Below are positions 48,208 through 57,265 of a stretch of DNA of 64,000 nucleotides, piece by piece. The DNA is from Superficieibacter electus. GTDB taxonomy: Bacteria; Pseudomonadota; Gammaproteobacteria; Enterobacterales; Enterobacteriaceae. Position 1 is the stretch's first letter, and each line of letters starts with the position of its first letter. Both the position numbers and the translations under genes were made by a program. Under the pieces are notes generated by a model. It did no database searches. It saw only the letters and a program-made list of their open reading frames with translations, and had not been told where the DNA came from. Location of the stretch: positions 124,001 through 188,000 of the forward strand of contig NZ_PQGD01000008.1 of assembly GCF_002915575.1 (NCBI RefSeq). The letters are read 5' to 3'.

Positions 48208-48993
48208 TTACGCCCGCTTATGCTGATGGATCGCCAGTCCCGATTCACCCGCCGCCAGCCCTTCCCGCAGCGTCAGATCCGGGATCAGATAATCCCCGCC
48301 GTTCTGCTTGCGGTACGGCAGCGGCGCGGTATGCCATAAGTTATCCAGCCGCTGCGTTAACTGCCGGGTCAGCTCCCCAAAGCGCGCCTGATCCATTTTT
48401 CCGCAGCGGTACACCACCAGCGGTGGCAATACCTCAAATCCCGGATAGTGCAGCATGCCGTGCTGAATGGGGAAGAGGATATCGTCAATCGCGCCGTTGA
48501 TGCCGCGCGGGCTGTAGTGCGATTCCCAGCCGCCGGTGGTGACGATCAGCATCGCGCGTTTACCGGCCATCGTGCCTTCGCCGTAGCGATCGCCCCAGTG
48601 ACGATCGTTATGCTCGCCGACGCCGTAGGCAAAGCCGTAAGCGTAGACCCGATCGAACCAGCCTTTGAGGATCGCGGGCATCGAAAACCACCAGAGCGGG
48701 AACTGGAAGATGACCGTGTCAGCCCAGCGTAATTTCTCCTGCTCGCGGGCGATGTCTTCGCGCTGCATGCCGTTTTCAAAGGCGTATTTTGAATCCAGCG
48801 ACGGATCAAAACGATCGCCCTGAACCGGCGCGAGGCTGTCTGCCGGATCGAGCTGCGATTTCCACTGCATCGCATAGAGATCGGACACCTGTACCTGATG
48901 CCCGGCCTGCTGTAGATGCGCGACCGCCACGTCTTTCAGCGATCCATTCAGCGAGCGCGGTTCCGGATGGGCATACACAATAAGAACATTCAT
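48208..48993 (-). CDS. NAD(P)H-dependent quinone oxidoreductase (flavodoxin-like fold)
   Basis: A 261-residue flavoprotein of the NQO1/MdaB/KefF family. The FMN/FAD-binding start is VLIVYAHPEPRSLNGSLKDV. DTVIFQFPLWWFSMPAILKGWFDRV near residue 93 is the family signature, and AMLIVTTGGWESHYSPRGIN near 146 is the second flavin segment. It likely carries out two-electron reduction of quinones or related electrophiles in the cytosol. It is divergent from a LysR gene whose product probably controls it through the dyad between them. The C-terminal extension beyond 240 residues is a little long for the family. Confidence 0.85.
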   Translation of the reverse strand: MNVLIVYAHPEPRSLNGSLKDVAVAHLQQAGHQVQVSDLYAMQWKSQLDPADSLAPVQGDRFDPSLDSKYAFENGMQREDIAREQEKLRWADTVIFQFPLWWFSMPAILKGWFDRVYAYGFAYGVGEHNDRHWGDRYGEGTMAGKRAMLIVTTGGWESHYSPRGINGAIDDILFPIQHGMLHYPGFEVLPPLVVYRCGKMDQARFGELTRQLTQRLDNLWHTAPLPYRKQNGGDYLIPDLTLREGLAAGESGLAIHQHKRA

Positions 48994-49045
48994 AAGGGTT
49001 ACCTGTCATAAGAAAGTCGCTGCATAGTAGGTCGCTGGTCGCTAT

Positions 49046-49062
49046 AGTAGAAATTAATTACT
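49046..49062. promoter_or_regulatory. LysR-type dyad in divergent promoter
   Basis: AGTA-GAAATTAAT-TACT is an interrupted palindrome 19 bp before the LysR gene and 53 bp before the oxidoreductase gene. It contains the T-N11-A arrangement common to LysR sites. Confidence 0.5.
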
Positions 49063-49080
49063 GATATTACAGGTATAGTA

Positions 49081-49977
49081 ATGATTAATTTTCGCAACCT
49101 GGATCTGAATTTGCTGCTGACGCTGGACGTGTTGCTGACCGAGCACAACGTGACCCGTGCAGCGCGGCGGCTGAATTTGTCACAGCCTTCAGTCAGCGTA
49201 CAACTGGCGCGGCTGCGGGATACTTTTGCCGATCCGCTGTTGTTGCCCGGCCCGCGTGGCATGCAGCCCACCGCCAGAGCCGAAGCGTTGCGTGAGCCGC
49301 TGCGGCAGGCGCTGGAGGCGCTGGAAAGTGCCATTGCGCCCGCTCAGGCGTTCGACCCGGCACAGGCAGTCAATACCTGGCGTATTGTCGCCACCGATTA
49401 CATGGCCTCGGCCATCATTTTGCCTGCCCTAAATGAACTGCGTACCGTTGCGCCCGGCACCCGGCTGGCGGTGCTGGAACTGCGACCGGATCAGATCGTC
49501 CGTCAGGCGGAGCAGCAGGAGGTCGATCTGGTTTTTCATACTCGCGAAGGTGCGCCGCTGTCGCTGCACCAGCGGCATCTTTTTACCGAACGTTATGTGC
49601 TGGCCGGACGGGCCGATCATCCGGGCCTGAAACGGCCGCCGACCCTGGCACAGTTCTGCCAGATGGAGCACGTCATCGTCTCCCCGGACGGCGGCGGGTT
49701 TCATGCGGCGACCGATGTGGCGCTGGCAAACAAAGGATTGTCGCGCCGGGTGGTGCTGTCGGTACCGCATTTTTTAGTCATGCTGGAGACACTGGCGCGC
49801 TCCGATATGGTGGCAATGCTGCCTGAACGTCTGGTAAAACAGGCGCGCATGCTGAAAATTGTTGAGCCGCCGCTGGAAATTGCCGGGTTTGAGATGATGA
49901 TGTTGTGGCATGAGCGTGTGCATCGCGATCCAGGGCATATCTGGCTGCGACAGCACATTGTCGATTCCCTCCATTAA
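49081..49977 (+). CDS. LysR-family transcriptional regulator (NodD-like)
   Basis: A 298-residue LysR regulator. The HTH is FRNLDLNLLLTLDVLLTEHN then VTRAARRLNLSQPSVSVQLA (residues 3-43). The effector domain begins near residue 95 (TWRIVATDYMASAIILPALN). It is divergent from the quinone oxidoreductase gene, the usual layout for a regulator and its target. The TerA-like gene lies 53 bp downstream on the same strand and may be read through. The inducer is unknown. Confidence 0.87.
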   Translation: MINFRNLDLNLLLTLDVLLTEHNVTRAARRLNLSQPSVSVQLARLRDTFADPLLLPGPRGMQPTARAEALREPLRQALEALESAIAPAQAFDPAQAVNTWRIVATDYMASAIILPALNELRTVAPGTRLAVLELRPDQIVRQAEQQEVDLVFHTREGAPLSLHQRHLFTERYVLAGRADHPGLKRPPTLAQFCQMEHVIVSPDGGGFHAATDVALANKGLSRRVVLSVPHFLVMLETLARSDMVAMLPERLVKQARMLKIVEPPLEIAGFEMMMLWHERVHRDPGHIWLRQHIVDSLH

Positions 49978-50029
49978 GCGGCTGTGGTAAACCGGGGGAT
50001 GAATTCACCGCAACGGAAAGGATGACTTA

Positions 50030-51250
50030 ATGAATCAGGCATTACAACCTGGCCAGAACACGGCATTATCTCAGGCGCGCGGGCAGGTGCGCGTGAGCCA
50101 TACCGCGAGCGCGGATCTCGACGTCAACCTGACGGCCTTCCTGGTCACCGCCTCCGGCAAAGTGATCAACGATAATGACATGGTCTTTTTCAATGCACCG
50201 CAGCATGCGTCAGGGGCCGCGACCTTTGTGGCACCTGCTGCCAGCGGCACCACCTTAAGCCACTGCATCGATTTTGACCTCTCACGTTTGCCCGCAGAGA
50301 TCGTCAAAATTGCCGTGACCTTGACCCAGGACGGTAGCGCAGGCGGGTTTGCCAGCGTCAGGGATTTGCAGGCGCAAATTGTGGCGGGCAGCCAGACGCT
50401 TGAGCTGACGGCTGGCGCTTTCAGTGCGGAAACCGGCATCATCGTGCTGGAGTTATACGTGCGCAACGGCGAAAACAAAGCCCGTGCGGTGTGGCAGGGG
50501 TTTAACTCCGGGCTTGAAGGGCTGTGTAATCTGTACGGCATTGAGGTGGAAGCGCCAGCACCGGCCACGCCGCCAGTCAGCCTGAAAAAAGTCACCCTCA
50601 CCAAACCTGATGCCCACCATAAAGTGTCGCTGATCAAAGGATCGGCCGCGCCGAAAAGCATCCGCGTCAGCGCCACCTGGATTGACAATGGCGATGGCGA
50701 AGATAATGACGATCTCGACCTGCGGATCGGCATCCTGCGCCCGGATGGTCAGATGTCACTGGTTTGTGCCCCGGATAATCCTGGTGCGTTTGACGCTTAT
50801 CCGTGGATACGCCACAGTGGCGATGTGGTCGCGGCCAGCGCCTCGGCACCGGCAACCGAAACGGTAGAAATTAACCCGGCGATCTCACGTCTGATGGGCG
50901 GGAAAGTGGCTATCGTGTGCAGTGTGTACTCTGCGGTCAGCAACGGTGCGGTGTCGGTGGCGTCTTTACAGCCGACCATGCGTATGGAGTACGGCGAACA
51001 GGTGGTGGACTGCGCATATGATTTCAATAACGGTGAGGATGACGAAGGGATTTACACTTACGTAATTGGCCTGATCGAGATTGACGAAGACAGTATCGTC
51101 CTGCGTCCGGCGGGCGTCACCTCGGAAGAAGGCAGTGAAGACACGCCGTGGCTGACCCGCAAGGGCGACAATGTGGTGCTGACGATGGATGGTCCGTGGG
51201 TGTTCAAAGGGAAACCCGCCAGCAGTAAAAAGGGTAAACGCTACGTCTGA
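50030..51250 (+). CDS. TerA/TerD-family protein with two TerD-type domains
   Basis: A 406-residue protein with two TerD-like domains. The first spans about residues 1-180 (LDVNLTAFLVTASGKVINDN, VKIAVTLTQDG). The second starts near 188 (KKVTLTKPDAHHKVSLIKGS), with a calcium-site-like DNGDGEDNDDLDLRIG near 222. The C-terminal segment YDFNNGEDDEGIYTYVIGLI and WVFKGKPASSKKGKRYV fits TerA. TerA/TerD proteins belong to tellurite, phage and colicin stress-resistance ter operons, but no terB, terC, terE or terZ is present here. AAGGATGA precedes the start. A hairpin follows the stop. Confidence 0.8.
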   Translation: MNQALQPGQNTALSQARGQVRVSHTASADLDVNLTAFLVTASGKVINDNDMVFFNAPQHASGAATFVAPAASGTTLSHCIDFDLSRLPAEIVKIAVTLTQDGSAGGFASVRDLQAQIVAGSQTLELTAGAFSAETGIIVLELYVRNGENKARAVWQGFNSGLEGLCNLYGIEVEAPAPATPPVSLKKVTLTKPDAHHKVSLIKGSAAPKSIRVSATWIDNGDGEDNDDLDLRIGILRPDGQMSLVCAPDNPGAFDAYPWIRHSGDVVAASASAPATETVEINPAISRLMGGKVAIVCSVYSAVSNGAVSVASLQPTMRMEYGEQVVDCAYDFNNGEDDEGIYTYVIGLIEIDEDSIVLRPAGVTSEEGSEDTPWLTRKGDNVVLTMDGPWVFKGKPASSKKGKRYV

Positions 51251-51267
51251 AGCCGCCTTGCAAATCG

Positions 51268-51303
51268 TAACCCCTGCGGTTGCGCGGGACTGCCGCAGGG
51301 TTA
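51268..51303 (+). terminator. Hairpin after the terA-like gene
   Basis: TAACCCCTGCGG (51268-51279) pairs with CCGCAGGGTTA (51293-51303) with one bulged C, between the convergent terA-like and choW genes. No strong T-run is seen. Confidence 0.55.
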
Positions 51304-51373
51304 CAGGCTTTTGAGCCGCGAGACGACTCGGAATGGTCACACGATCGGCGAAAGGAGCGGCCTTGCGCGCTCC

Positions 51374-52201
51374 TTAATGCTGGCGGCGGGCGAGGCTGGC
51401 AGAGAGCCGGTCGAGCAGGATCGCCATCAGCACCACCACGATCCCGCTTTGCAGGCCGGGGCCAATATCCAGTTGCTGAATACTGCTGAGAATATCGTTC
51501 CCCAGCCCGCCTGCGCCGACCATTGAGGCGATGATCACCATCGACATTGCCATCATGATGGTCTGGTTTACGCCGGCCATGATCGCCGGCTGCGCAGCGG
51601 GGAGCTGGACTTTCCACAGAAGCTGTCGCGGCGTACAGCCAAACGCCAGCCCGGCTTCAAGGCGCGCGGCGTTGACCTGGCGAATGCCGAGGTCGGTCAG
51701 TCTGACCACCGGCGGCATGGAAAACAGGACTGTCGCAAAAATGCCGGGCGGGCGTCCCAGCCCGAACAGGATCGTCGCCGGGATCAGATAAACAAACGCG
51801 GGCATGGTTTGCATAAAATCGAGCAGGGTACGTACCACGCTGCCCACCGCCGCGCGCCGTGCGCTCCAGATGCCGAGCGGGATGCCAAGCAGCAGGCTGA
51901 AAAAGGTGGATGAGAGGGTGAGGGCCAGCGTGACCGCCGCGTGATCGCTATAGCCGCTGTAGATGATGTACAGCATCGCCAGCAGCGCAAAAATCGCAAA
52001 GCCTTTGCCAATGCGCCAGAGCCCCAGCGCCACCGTCAGCACCACCAGTCCCCACGGGTTAAGCCAGTTGATCACCGTCTCCAGTCCACCGGCAAAACCG
52101 TCAATCACCGCCGCAAGGCCGTCAAAAAAGCCGCCTGCATGGGTCAGCAGCGCCTGAATGCCGTGGTCGATCTCACGGCTGAAATCTAAGGGATAAGCCA
52201 T
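51374..52201 (-). CDS. choW: Choline-type ABC transporter permease
   Basis: A 275-residue ProW-like permease with about six membrane spans. The EAA-type coupling loop is VRLTDLGIRQVNAARLEAGL then AFGCTPRQLLWKVQLPAAQP near residues 160-200. It works with the ATPase encoded 11 bp upstream and the periplasmic binding protein ChoX encoded at 55731-56681. The choline specificity is inferred from neighbouring betC and choX; glycine betaine or related quaternary amines are alternatives. Confidence 0.85.
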   Translation of the reverse strand: MAYPLDFSREIDHGIQALLTHAGGFFDGLAAVIDGFAGGLETVINWLNPWGLVVLTVALGLWRIGKGFAIFALLAMLYIIYSGYSDHAAVTLALTLSSTFFSLLLGIPLGIWSARRAAVGSVVRTLLDFMQTMPAFVYLIPATILFGLGRPPGIFATVLFSMPPVVRLTDLGIRQVNAARLEAGLAFGCTPRQLLWKVQLPAAQPAIMAGVNQTIMMAMSMVIIASMVGAGGLGNDILSSIQQLDIGPGLQSGIVVVLMAILLDRLSASLARRQH

Positions 52202-52212
52202 CGCGTCCTCTT

Positions 52213-53049
52213 TTAATGCGTGGGCCAGACATCGGCGTAGTTTTCCGCCAGTTGCCAGCGGGAAACGTCAACGCCTGCGAAGAAATGGCGCACGTAGGGC
52301 GTGGCGGGGGCGTTGATCAGCGCCTCCGGCGAGCCAACCTGCACAAGCTGGCCTTTCTCCATAATGGCGATGCGCGAGCCAAGGCGCAGCGCTTCTTCCA
52401 TATCGTGAGTGACGAATACCACCGTGCGCTGATGCTCAGCCTGCAGGTTCAGTAGCAGGGACTGCATCTCGCGACGGATAATCGGGTCCAGCGCTGAAAA
52501 CGCTTCGTCCATCAGCAGTACGGACGGATTGACGACCAGCGCCCGGGCGAGTCCCACGCGCTGCTGCATGCCGCCGGAAAGCTGGTGCGGATGCTGGTCG
52601 GCAACGGCGGCGAGACCGACTTTCTCCAGCATGAGGCGGGCGCGCTGGTGGCGCTCCGCTTTCTCCACGCCAGCGACTTCCAGCCCGAAGGCAACGTTGT
52701 CCAGCACCGTGCGCTCGTCAAACAGAGCGAAAGACTGAAACACCATGCCGATATGCTGACGGCGCAGGGCGATCAGCCGGGCCGGGGTTAGTGATGTCAG
52801 CGACTGCTGTTCAAAAAACACGTCACCCTCTTCAGGCGGGATCAGATGGTTAAGGGTGCGCAGGAGCGTTGATTTGCCCGAGCCGGATAAACCGACAATC
52901 ACGAAAATCTCGCCGGGATAAATTTCCAGATTAATGTTGTCCAGCGCCTGCACCCTGGCTTTTGCCTGCTGGCGTGAAAAAAAGGAGCCGGGTGCCGACG
53001 TTGAATAGTATTTATTCACATGGCGCAGTTCAATTATTGGTTTTGGCAT
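52213..53049 (-). CDS. choV: Choline-type ABC transporter ATP-binding protein
   Basis: A 278-residue ProV-like ATPase. Walker A is VGLSGSGKSTLLRTL near residue 53, the Q-loop is GMVFQSFALFDERTV, the ABC signature is LSGGMQQRVGLARAL near 157, and Walker B is LLMDEAFSALDP near 182. It lacks the C-terminal CBS domains of osmotically regulated ProV (length 278 against about 400), fitting a catabolic importer rather than an osmoregulated one. It is cotranscribed with choW. Confidence 0.87.
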   Translation of the reverse strand: MPKPIIELRHVNKYYSTSAPGSFFSRQQAKARVQALDNINLEIYPGEIFVIVGLSGSGKSTLLRTLNHLIPPEEGDVFFEQQSLTSLTPARLIALRRQHIGMVFQSFALFDERTVLDNVAFGLEVAGVEKAERHQRARLMLEKVGLAAVADQHPHQLSGGMQQRVGLARALVVNPSVLLMDEAFSALDPIIRREMQSLLLNLQAEHQRTVVFVTHDMEEALRLGSRIAIMEKGQLVQVGSPEALINAPATPYVRHFFAGVDVSRWQLAENYADVWPTH

Positions 53050-53151
53050 ATTGCAATCACATATTTAACGGGAGCAAACCTACCCTACCTTAAAATAAGT
53101 ATCCGGGGTAAAGCGTTTTACAGTTTTTTAATAGTCTTTTTATTGCTTAGG

Positions 53152-54084
53152 TTATATCAATTTCGGCAAAGCGATGTCGGAATAGTGAAAATTCCAGGCT
53201 TCATCCAGCAGCCACGATTTCACTTTTTGCTGCTGTGGTGATAAAGGTTTGCTGGCCGATGAAATTAAAAAATAGCCGCGTTCGCTGCGCATTTCCGGGC
53301 CGCAGATAAATAACTGGCGGCTGGCGATTAGCGGGGCGATCAGTGGTCGCCAGCCCAGCGCAATCCCCTGGCCTTCCAGCGCGGCCTGGATCACCAGCGA
53401 GTAGGCGTTGAAGGTACGTGAGGCGGTGACATTGCTGGCCTGTAACCGCTGCTGGCGGAACCAGTCTTCCCAGGTCAGCCAGCGCTGCGGACGGGTCTCC
53501 GGCAGCTTCAGCAGCGGGAAGCCGAGCAGCGACGCTGGCGCGGGATTATCGCCGAGCTGCTGCATAATCTGTTGATTACACACCGGGACGACGTGCTCCG
53601 GAAACAGGCGCTGGCTCTGGGTTCCCGGCCAGTGACCGCCGCCAAAACAGATGGTGAGCGGGGCGTTGCTGTCGCGAAAATTGTAGTCGTTGGGCGAGGT
53701 CGAAACCTGTACCTCGACGCCGGGGATCAGCGCCTGGATGGCGTTGAGGCGAGGCATCAGCCAGTAGCTGGCGAAGCCCATGTCGGTGTCGATGCGCAGC
53801 ACGCTGCGCTGATAGCGGGTGCGCTCCAGCTGTTCGCTGATCTCATTCAGGCTGCTGCGCACGATGTGATACAGGCTGTTACCCGCCTCGGTAAGCTGCA
53901 CGCCACGGTGACGGCGCTCAAACAGCGGCGCATCTAACTGACTTTCCAGTAACTGAATACGCTGGCTGACCGCCGGTTGCGAAAGACCCAATTCATTGCC
54001 AGCAGCGGTAAAATTACCGTGGCGCGCCGCTGCTTCAAATACGACTAAAACCTGTAACGGAGGGAGCTGTAATTTTCCAGCCAT
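53152..54084 (-). CDS. LysR-family regulator of the choline-sulfate genes (GcvA-like)
   Basis: A 310-residue LysR regulator of the GcvA subgroup. The HTH is FEAAARHGNFTAAGNELGLS then QPAVSQRIQLLESQL (residues 15-49). It begins with KLQLPPLQVLVV and its effector domain ends near FLISSASKPLSPQQQKV. It is divergent from betC and upstream of choVW on its own strand with a 102-bp gap, so it is placed to control both arms. The inducer is presumably choline sulfate or choline. Confidence 0.85.
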   Translation of the reverse strand: MAGKLQLPPLQVLVVFEAAARHGNFTAAGNELGLSQPAVSQRIQLLESQLDAPLFERRHRGVQLTEAGNSLYHIVRSSLNEISEQLERTRYQRSVLRIDTDMGFASYWLMPRLNAIQALIPGVEVQVSTSPNDYNFRDSNAPLTICFGGGHWPGTQSQRLFPEHVVPVCNQQIMQQLGDNPAPASLLGFPLLKLPETRPQRWLTWEDWFRQQRLQASNVTASRTFNAYSLVIQAALEGQGIALGWRPLIAPLIASRQLFICGPEMRSERGYFLISSASKPLSPQQQKVKSWLLDEAWNFHYSDIALPKLI

Positions 54085-54126
54085 AAATACACCTTATGCC
54101 ACGATAATAAAATAATGACTTCACAG

Positions 54127-54139
54127 CGCGAAAATCGCG
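54127..54139. promoter_or_regulatory. Dyad in the lysR-betC divergent promoter
   Basis: CGCGA-AAA-TCGCG is a perfect short palindrome 50 bp before betC and 43 bp before the LysR start. It is a candidate binding site for the LysR protein or a half of a larger site. Inference only. Confidence 0.4.
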
Positions 54140-54189
54140 TGCGATAAAAATAACACGGTTACAGAATTAATTTTATCTTTGGCGGAACG

Positions 54190-55734
54190 ATGCTTATAAA
54201 TAAACCGAATATCGTTATTCTTATGGCGGATCAGTTAACGGCGAGTGCGTTAAAAGCGTATGGAAATAATGTCAGTCTGACACCCAATATTGATAAATTA
54301 GCACGGGAAGGCGTGGTCTTTGAATCGGCCTACTGCAACAGTCCGCTGTGCGCACCCTCGCGTGCGTCGCTAATGACCGGGCAGTTTATTTCGCGTAACG
54401 CGGTTTACGATAATGCTGCCGAGTTTCATGCCGATTCTCCGACATTTTGCCATTACCTGCGCGAGCAGGGCTATCGCACCTGGCTGTCCGGCAAAATGCA
54501 CTTTTGCGGTCCGGATCAGCTCCACGGTTTTGACGAGCGTCTGACCACCGATATCTACCCGGCGGATTTTGGCTGGACGCCGGACTGGCAGCATCCTGAG
54601 CGTCGTCTCGACTGGTATCACAACATGAGTTCGGTGCTGGAAGCCGGTGAGTGTGTACGCACCAACCAGCTTGATTTTGATGATGAAGCGCTGTTCCTCG
54701 CGCGCCAGCGGTTATACGACGCCGCCCGCCGCCCCGACGAACAGCCGTTCCTGCTGCATCTGTCGCTGACCCATCCGCACGATCCGTTTGCGATCCCCAA
54801 ACGTTATCTGGATCGGATCAGCGACGCGGAGGTCGATCTGCCGCAGATCGGTGCGCAGGATGTCGACGACGATCCGCACTCGGCAAGACTGCGCGCGATG
54901 TATCAACTGGAGGACGGGCTATTGACCGACGAGCATATTCGCCGGGCGCGTCACGCCTATTATGGCGCGCTGGCCTACGTGGACGACTGTTTTGGCGAGA
55001 TCCTCAGCACCCTCGAAGAGACCGGGCTGGCGGAGAATACGGTGGTATTCGTGATTGCCGATCATGGTGAAATGCTCGGCGAACGCGGCCTGTGGTACAA
55101 GATGTCGTTTTTCGAGAACGCCGTGCGTGTGCCGTTAATCGTGCATAACCCGCATCTTTTTGCCCCGCGTCGGGTGGCAAAGAGCGTGTCGCTGGTGGAT
55201 TTATTGCCCACCTTCGTTGAGCTGGCGAGCGGGGAAGATCGCCGCGCCAGCGCGGTTGCGCCGCTTGACGGGCACAGCCTCGTGCCGCATCTGCGCGGAG
55301 AGCCTGGCCCGGACGGTGCCTGCGTTGAGTATCTGGCGGAAGGCGCAATTGGCCCGCAAGTGATGCTCCGCCGCGGGCCGTGGAAATATATTTTCGCCTG
55401 GCATGAAGCGCCACAATTGTTCAATTTATCGGACGATCCGCATGAGCGGCGTAATCTCGCCGCCGATCCGCAGTATTACGATATTGCTCAGGTATTTGCT
55501 GAGGACGTCGCCTCGCGCTGGGATCTGCCGCAACTGAATCAGGATGTACTCGCCAGCCAGCAAAAGCGGCTGTTTTTGACCCGCGTGGCGGGCCGGGATG
55601 CGATCCCGCAGTGGGATTTTCAGCCCCATAAGCCAGCGACGCAGCGCTTTATTCGTAACCATCAGACGCTGGATGAGCAGGAGGCTTTTGCCCGCTATCC
55701 GCGTCCCATTAAAAATAGCGTCGGAGAGCAATGA
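54190..55734 (+). CDS. betC: Choline-sulfatase
   Basis: A 514-residue type I sulfatase that hydrolyses choline-O-sulfate to choline and sulfate. The formylglycine motif is SPLCAPSRASLMTGQ with Cys54 as the residue to be converted, the same position as in rhizobial BetC. Metal-site residues are in ILMADQLTA at the start and FVIADHGEMLGERGLWYKM near residue 288. The C-terminal choline-sulfatase segment runs through RDAIPQWDFQPHKPATQRF near 473. No sulfatase-maturating enzyme gene is in the window. It overlaps choX by four bases, so the two are coupled. Confidence 0.93.
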   Translation: MLINKPNIVILMADQLTASALKAYGNNVSLTPNIDKLAREGVVFESAYCNSPLCAPSRASLMTGQFISRNAVYDNAAEFHADSPTFCHYLREQGYRTWLSGKMHFCGPDQLHGFDERLTTDIYPADFGWTPDWQHPERRLDWYHNMSSVLEAGECVRTNQLDFDDEALFLARQRLYDAARRPDEQPFLLHLSLTHPHDPFAIPKRYLDRISDAEVDLPQIGAQDVDDDPHSARLRAMYQLEDGLLTDEHIRRARHAYYGALAYVDDCFGEILSTLEETGLAENTVVFVIADHGEMLGERGLWYKMSFFENAVRVPLIVHNPHLFAPRRVAKSVSLVDLLPTFVELASGEDRRASAVAPLDGHSLVPHLRGEPGPDGACVEYLAEGAIGPQVMLRRGPWKYIFAWHEAPQLFNLSDDPHERRNLAADPQYYDIAQVFAEDVASRWDLPQLNQDVLASQQKRLFLTRVAGRDAIPQWDFQPHKPATQRFIRNHQTLDEQEAFARYPRPIKNSVGEQ

Positions 55735-56681
55735 TGAAAGCAAAAAACCTGACTCCTTTACTGTTGCTGGCAACGGCGGCGGTATCGCCCTTCACCGCGT
55801 CGGCCGCTGAAGCGGATCGCTGCGCGGTGGTGAACCAGTCCGATCCGGGCTGGACCGATATTGCGGCCACTAACGCGCTTTCTGGCGTGGTGCTGAATGC
55901 GCTGGGGTATCAGCAGAAGGTACAAAATCTGTCGGTGGCGCTGGCCTTTCAGGGGCTGAAGTCCGGCCAGCTGGATGTCTTTCTCGGCAACTGGATGCCC
56001 GCGCAGGAGCCGGTGATCGGTAAATTTAATCCGGGGCAGGATATTAAAGTGGTGGGCGCAAACCTGCCCGCCGCGAAGTTTACCCTCGCGGTGCCGAAAT
56101 ACGTTTCTGACGCAGGGGTGAAGGATTTCGCCGATTTGCAAAAATACGCTGATAAATTCGGGCATAAGATTTACGGCATCGCGCCGGGGGCACCGGCGAA
56201 TCAGAATATTAAAAAGATGCTCGATAAGCATGATTTCGGGCTGGAGAAGTGGAGCCTGGTGGAGTCGAGCGAGAGCGGGATGCTGGCGCAGGTGAGTCGT
56301 GCGGTGAGTCGTAAAGCGTGGATCGTGTTTCTCGGCTGGGAGCCGCACGCCATGAATACCCGTTTCCCGCTGACCTATCTGAGCGGTGGTGACAGCTGGT
56401 TTGGCCCCAATTACGGCAGCGCAACGGTGAATACCGTGACGCGTAAGGATTTCGCCAGCGACTGCCCGAATCTCAACCGCTTTTTCAGCCAGCTGAAGTT
56501 TGACGTGGCGATTGAGAACGCGGTCATTACCCGTGTGCTGGATGATAAACAGGATGTGAACGAAGCCGCGCGCGCCGAGCTGGCGAAGCGGCCTGAACTG
56601 CTGGGGCAGTGGCTGAACGGCGTAACCAGCCGCGACGGCCAGCCAGCCGAACCGGCGGTGAAAAAGGCGCTGGGGCTGTAA
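55731..56681 (+). CDS. choX: Choline ABC transporter substrate-binding protein
   Basis: A 316-residue periplasmic binding protein with a signal peptide (MMKAKNLTPLLLLATAAVS, cleavage near SASA at residue 26). Ligand-binding motifs typical of ChoX are SDPGWTDIAATNALSGVVL near 37 and LDVFLGNWMPAQEPVIG near 82. LGWEPHAMNTRFPLTYLSGG near 200 supplies aromatic residues for a quaternary-amine box. It would deliver choline, and perhaps choline sulfate, to ChoVW. The ATG at 55731 overlaps the betC stop; a second ATG follows at once. betIBA, needed to oxidise choline to betaine, is not in the window. Confidence 0.88.
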   Translation: MMKAKNLTPLLLLATAAVSPFTASAAEADRCAVVNQSDPGWTDIAATNALSGVVLNALGYQQKVQNLSVALAFQGLKSGQLDVFLGNWMPAQEPVIGKFNPGQDIKVVGANLPAAKFTLAVPKYVSDAGVKDFADLQKYADKFGHKIYGIAPGAPANQNIKKMLDKHDFGLEKWSLVESSESGMLAQVSRAVSRKAWIVFLGWEPHAMNTRFPLTYLSGGDSWFGPNYGSATVNTVTRKDFASDCPNLNRFFSQLKFDVAIENAVITRVLDDKQDVNEAARAELAKRPELLGQWLNGVTSRDGQPAEPAVKKALGL

Positions 56682-56725
56682 AGGTGTTTTGTCTGGCGTA
56701 GTGCCGGGTACCCCCCTCACCCCAG

Positions 56726-57265
56726 CCCTCTCCCTGAGGGAGAGGGAGCAGTCTGCAGACAACGGGAGTTATAGCCATTGACAGTGGCCGCGAGAGGTTT
56801 TTTCCTGCCAGCCGGAGCCAGAGGTATGGGCTTTCTCTCTCTCCCTGAGGGAGAGGGAGCAGTCTGCAGACACCGGTAGCTATTGCCATTGACAGTGGCC
56901 GCGAGAGGTTTTTTCCTGCCAGCCGGAGCCAGAGGTATGGGCTTTCTCCCTCTCCCTGAGGGAGAGGGAGCAGTCTGCAGACAACGGGAGTTATTGCCGT
57001 CAACAGCGGCCGCGAGAAGTTTTCGTCCCGACGGCCAAAGCCGGAAACGTAGATTTTCTCCTGTCTGCGGGAAGCGTGGTTTTGACCCGACTACCGGAGC
57101 CAGAGGTATGGGCTTTCTCCCCCTCCCATCGGGAGAGGGAGCAGACTTTAGACAACGGGAGTCATTGCCATCGACAGTGACGACGAGAGGTTTTTTCCTG
57201 CCAGCCGGAGCCAGAGGTATAGGTTTTCTCCCTCTCCCTGAGGGAGAGGGCCGGGGTGAGGGGGA
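56726..57265. repeat. Tandem array of about 111-bp palindrome-bearing repeats
   Basis: Five copies of the palindrome CCCTCTCCCTGAGGGAGAG (starting at 56726, 56837, 56948, a degenerate one at 57121, and 57230) are separated by near-identical linkers. The linkers contain GCAGTCTGCAGACAACGGGA, CCATTGACAGTGGCCGCGAG and CCAGCCGGAGCCAGAGGTAT. Spacing is 111, 111, about 173 and 109 bp; the long interval carries about 60 bp of extra related sequence. The last palindrome runs into GGCCGGGGTGAGGGGG, as at 21560. Long open frames in it are by-products of repeat composition. No gene is seen in 56682-57486. Confidence 0.85.

Noticed and set aside
56726-57265. Regularly spaced palindromic repeats resembling a CRISPR array
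   Set aside because: The sequences between palindromes are near-identical copies rather than unique spacers, the period is 111 bp, and no cas genes are near.
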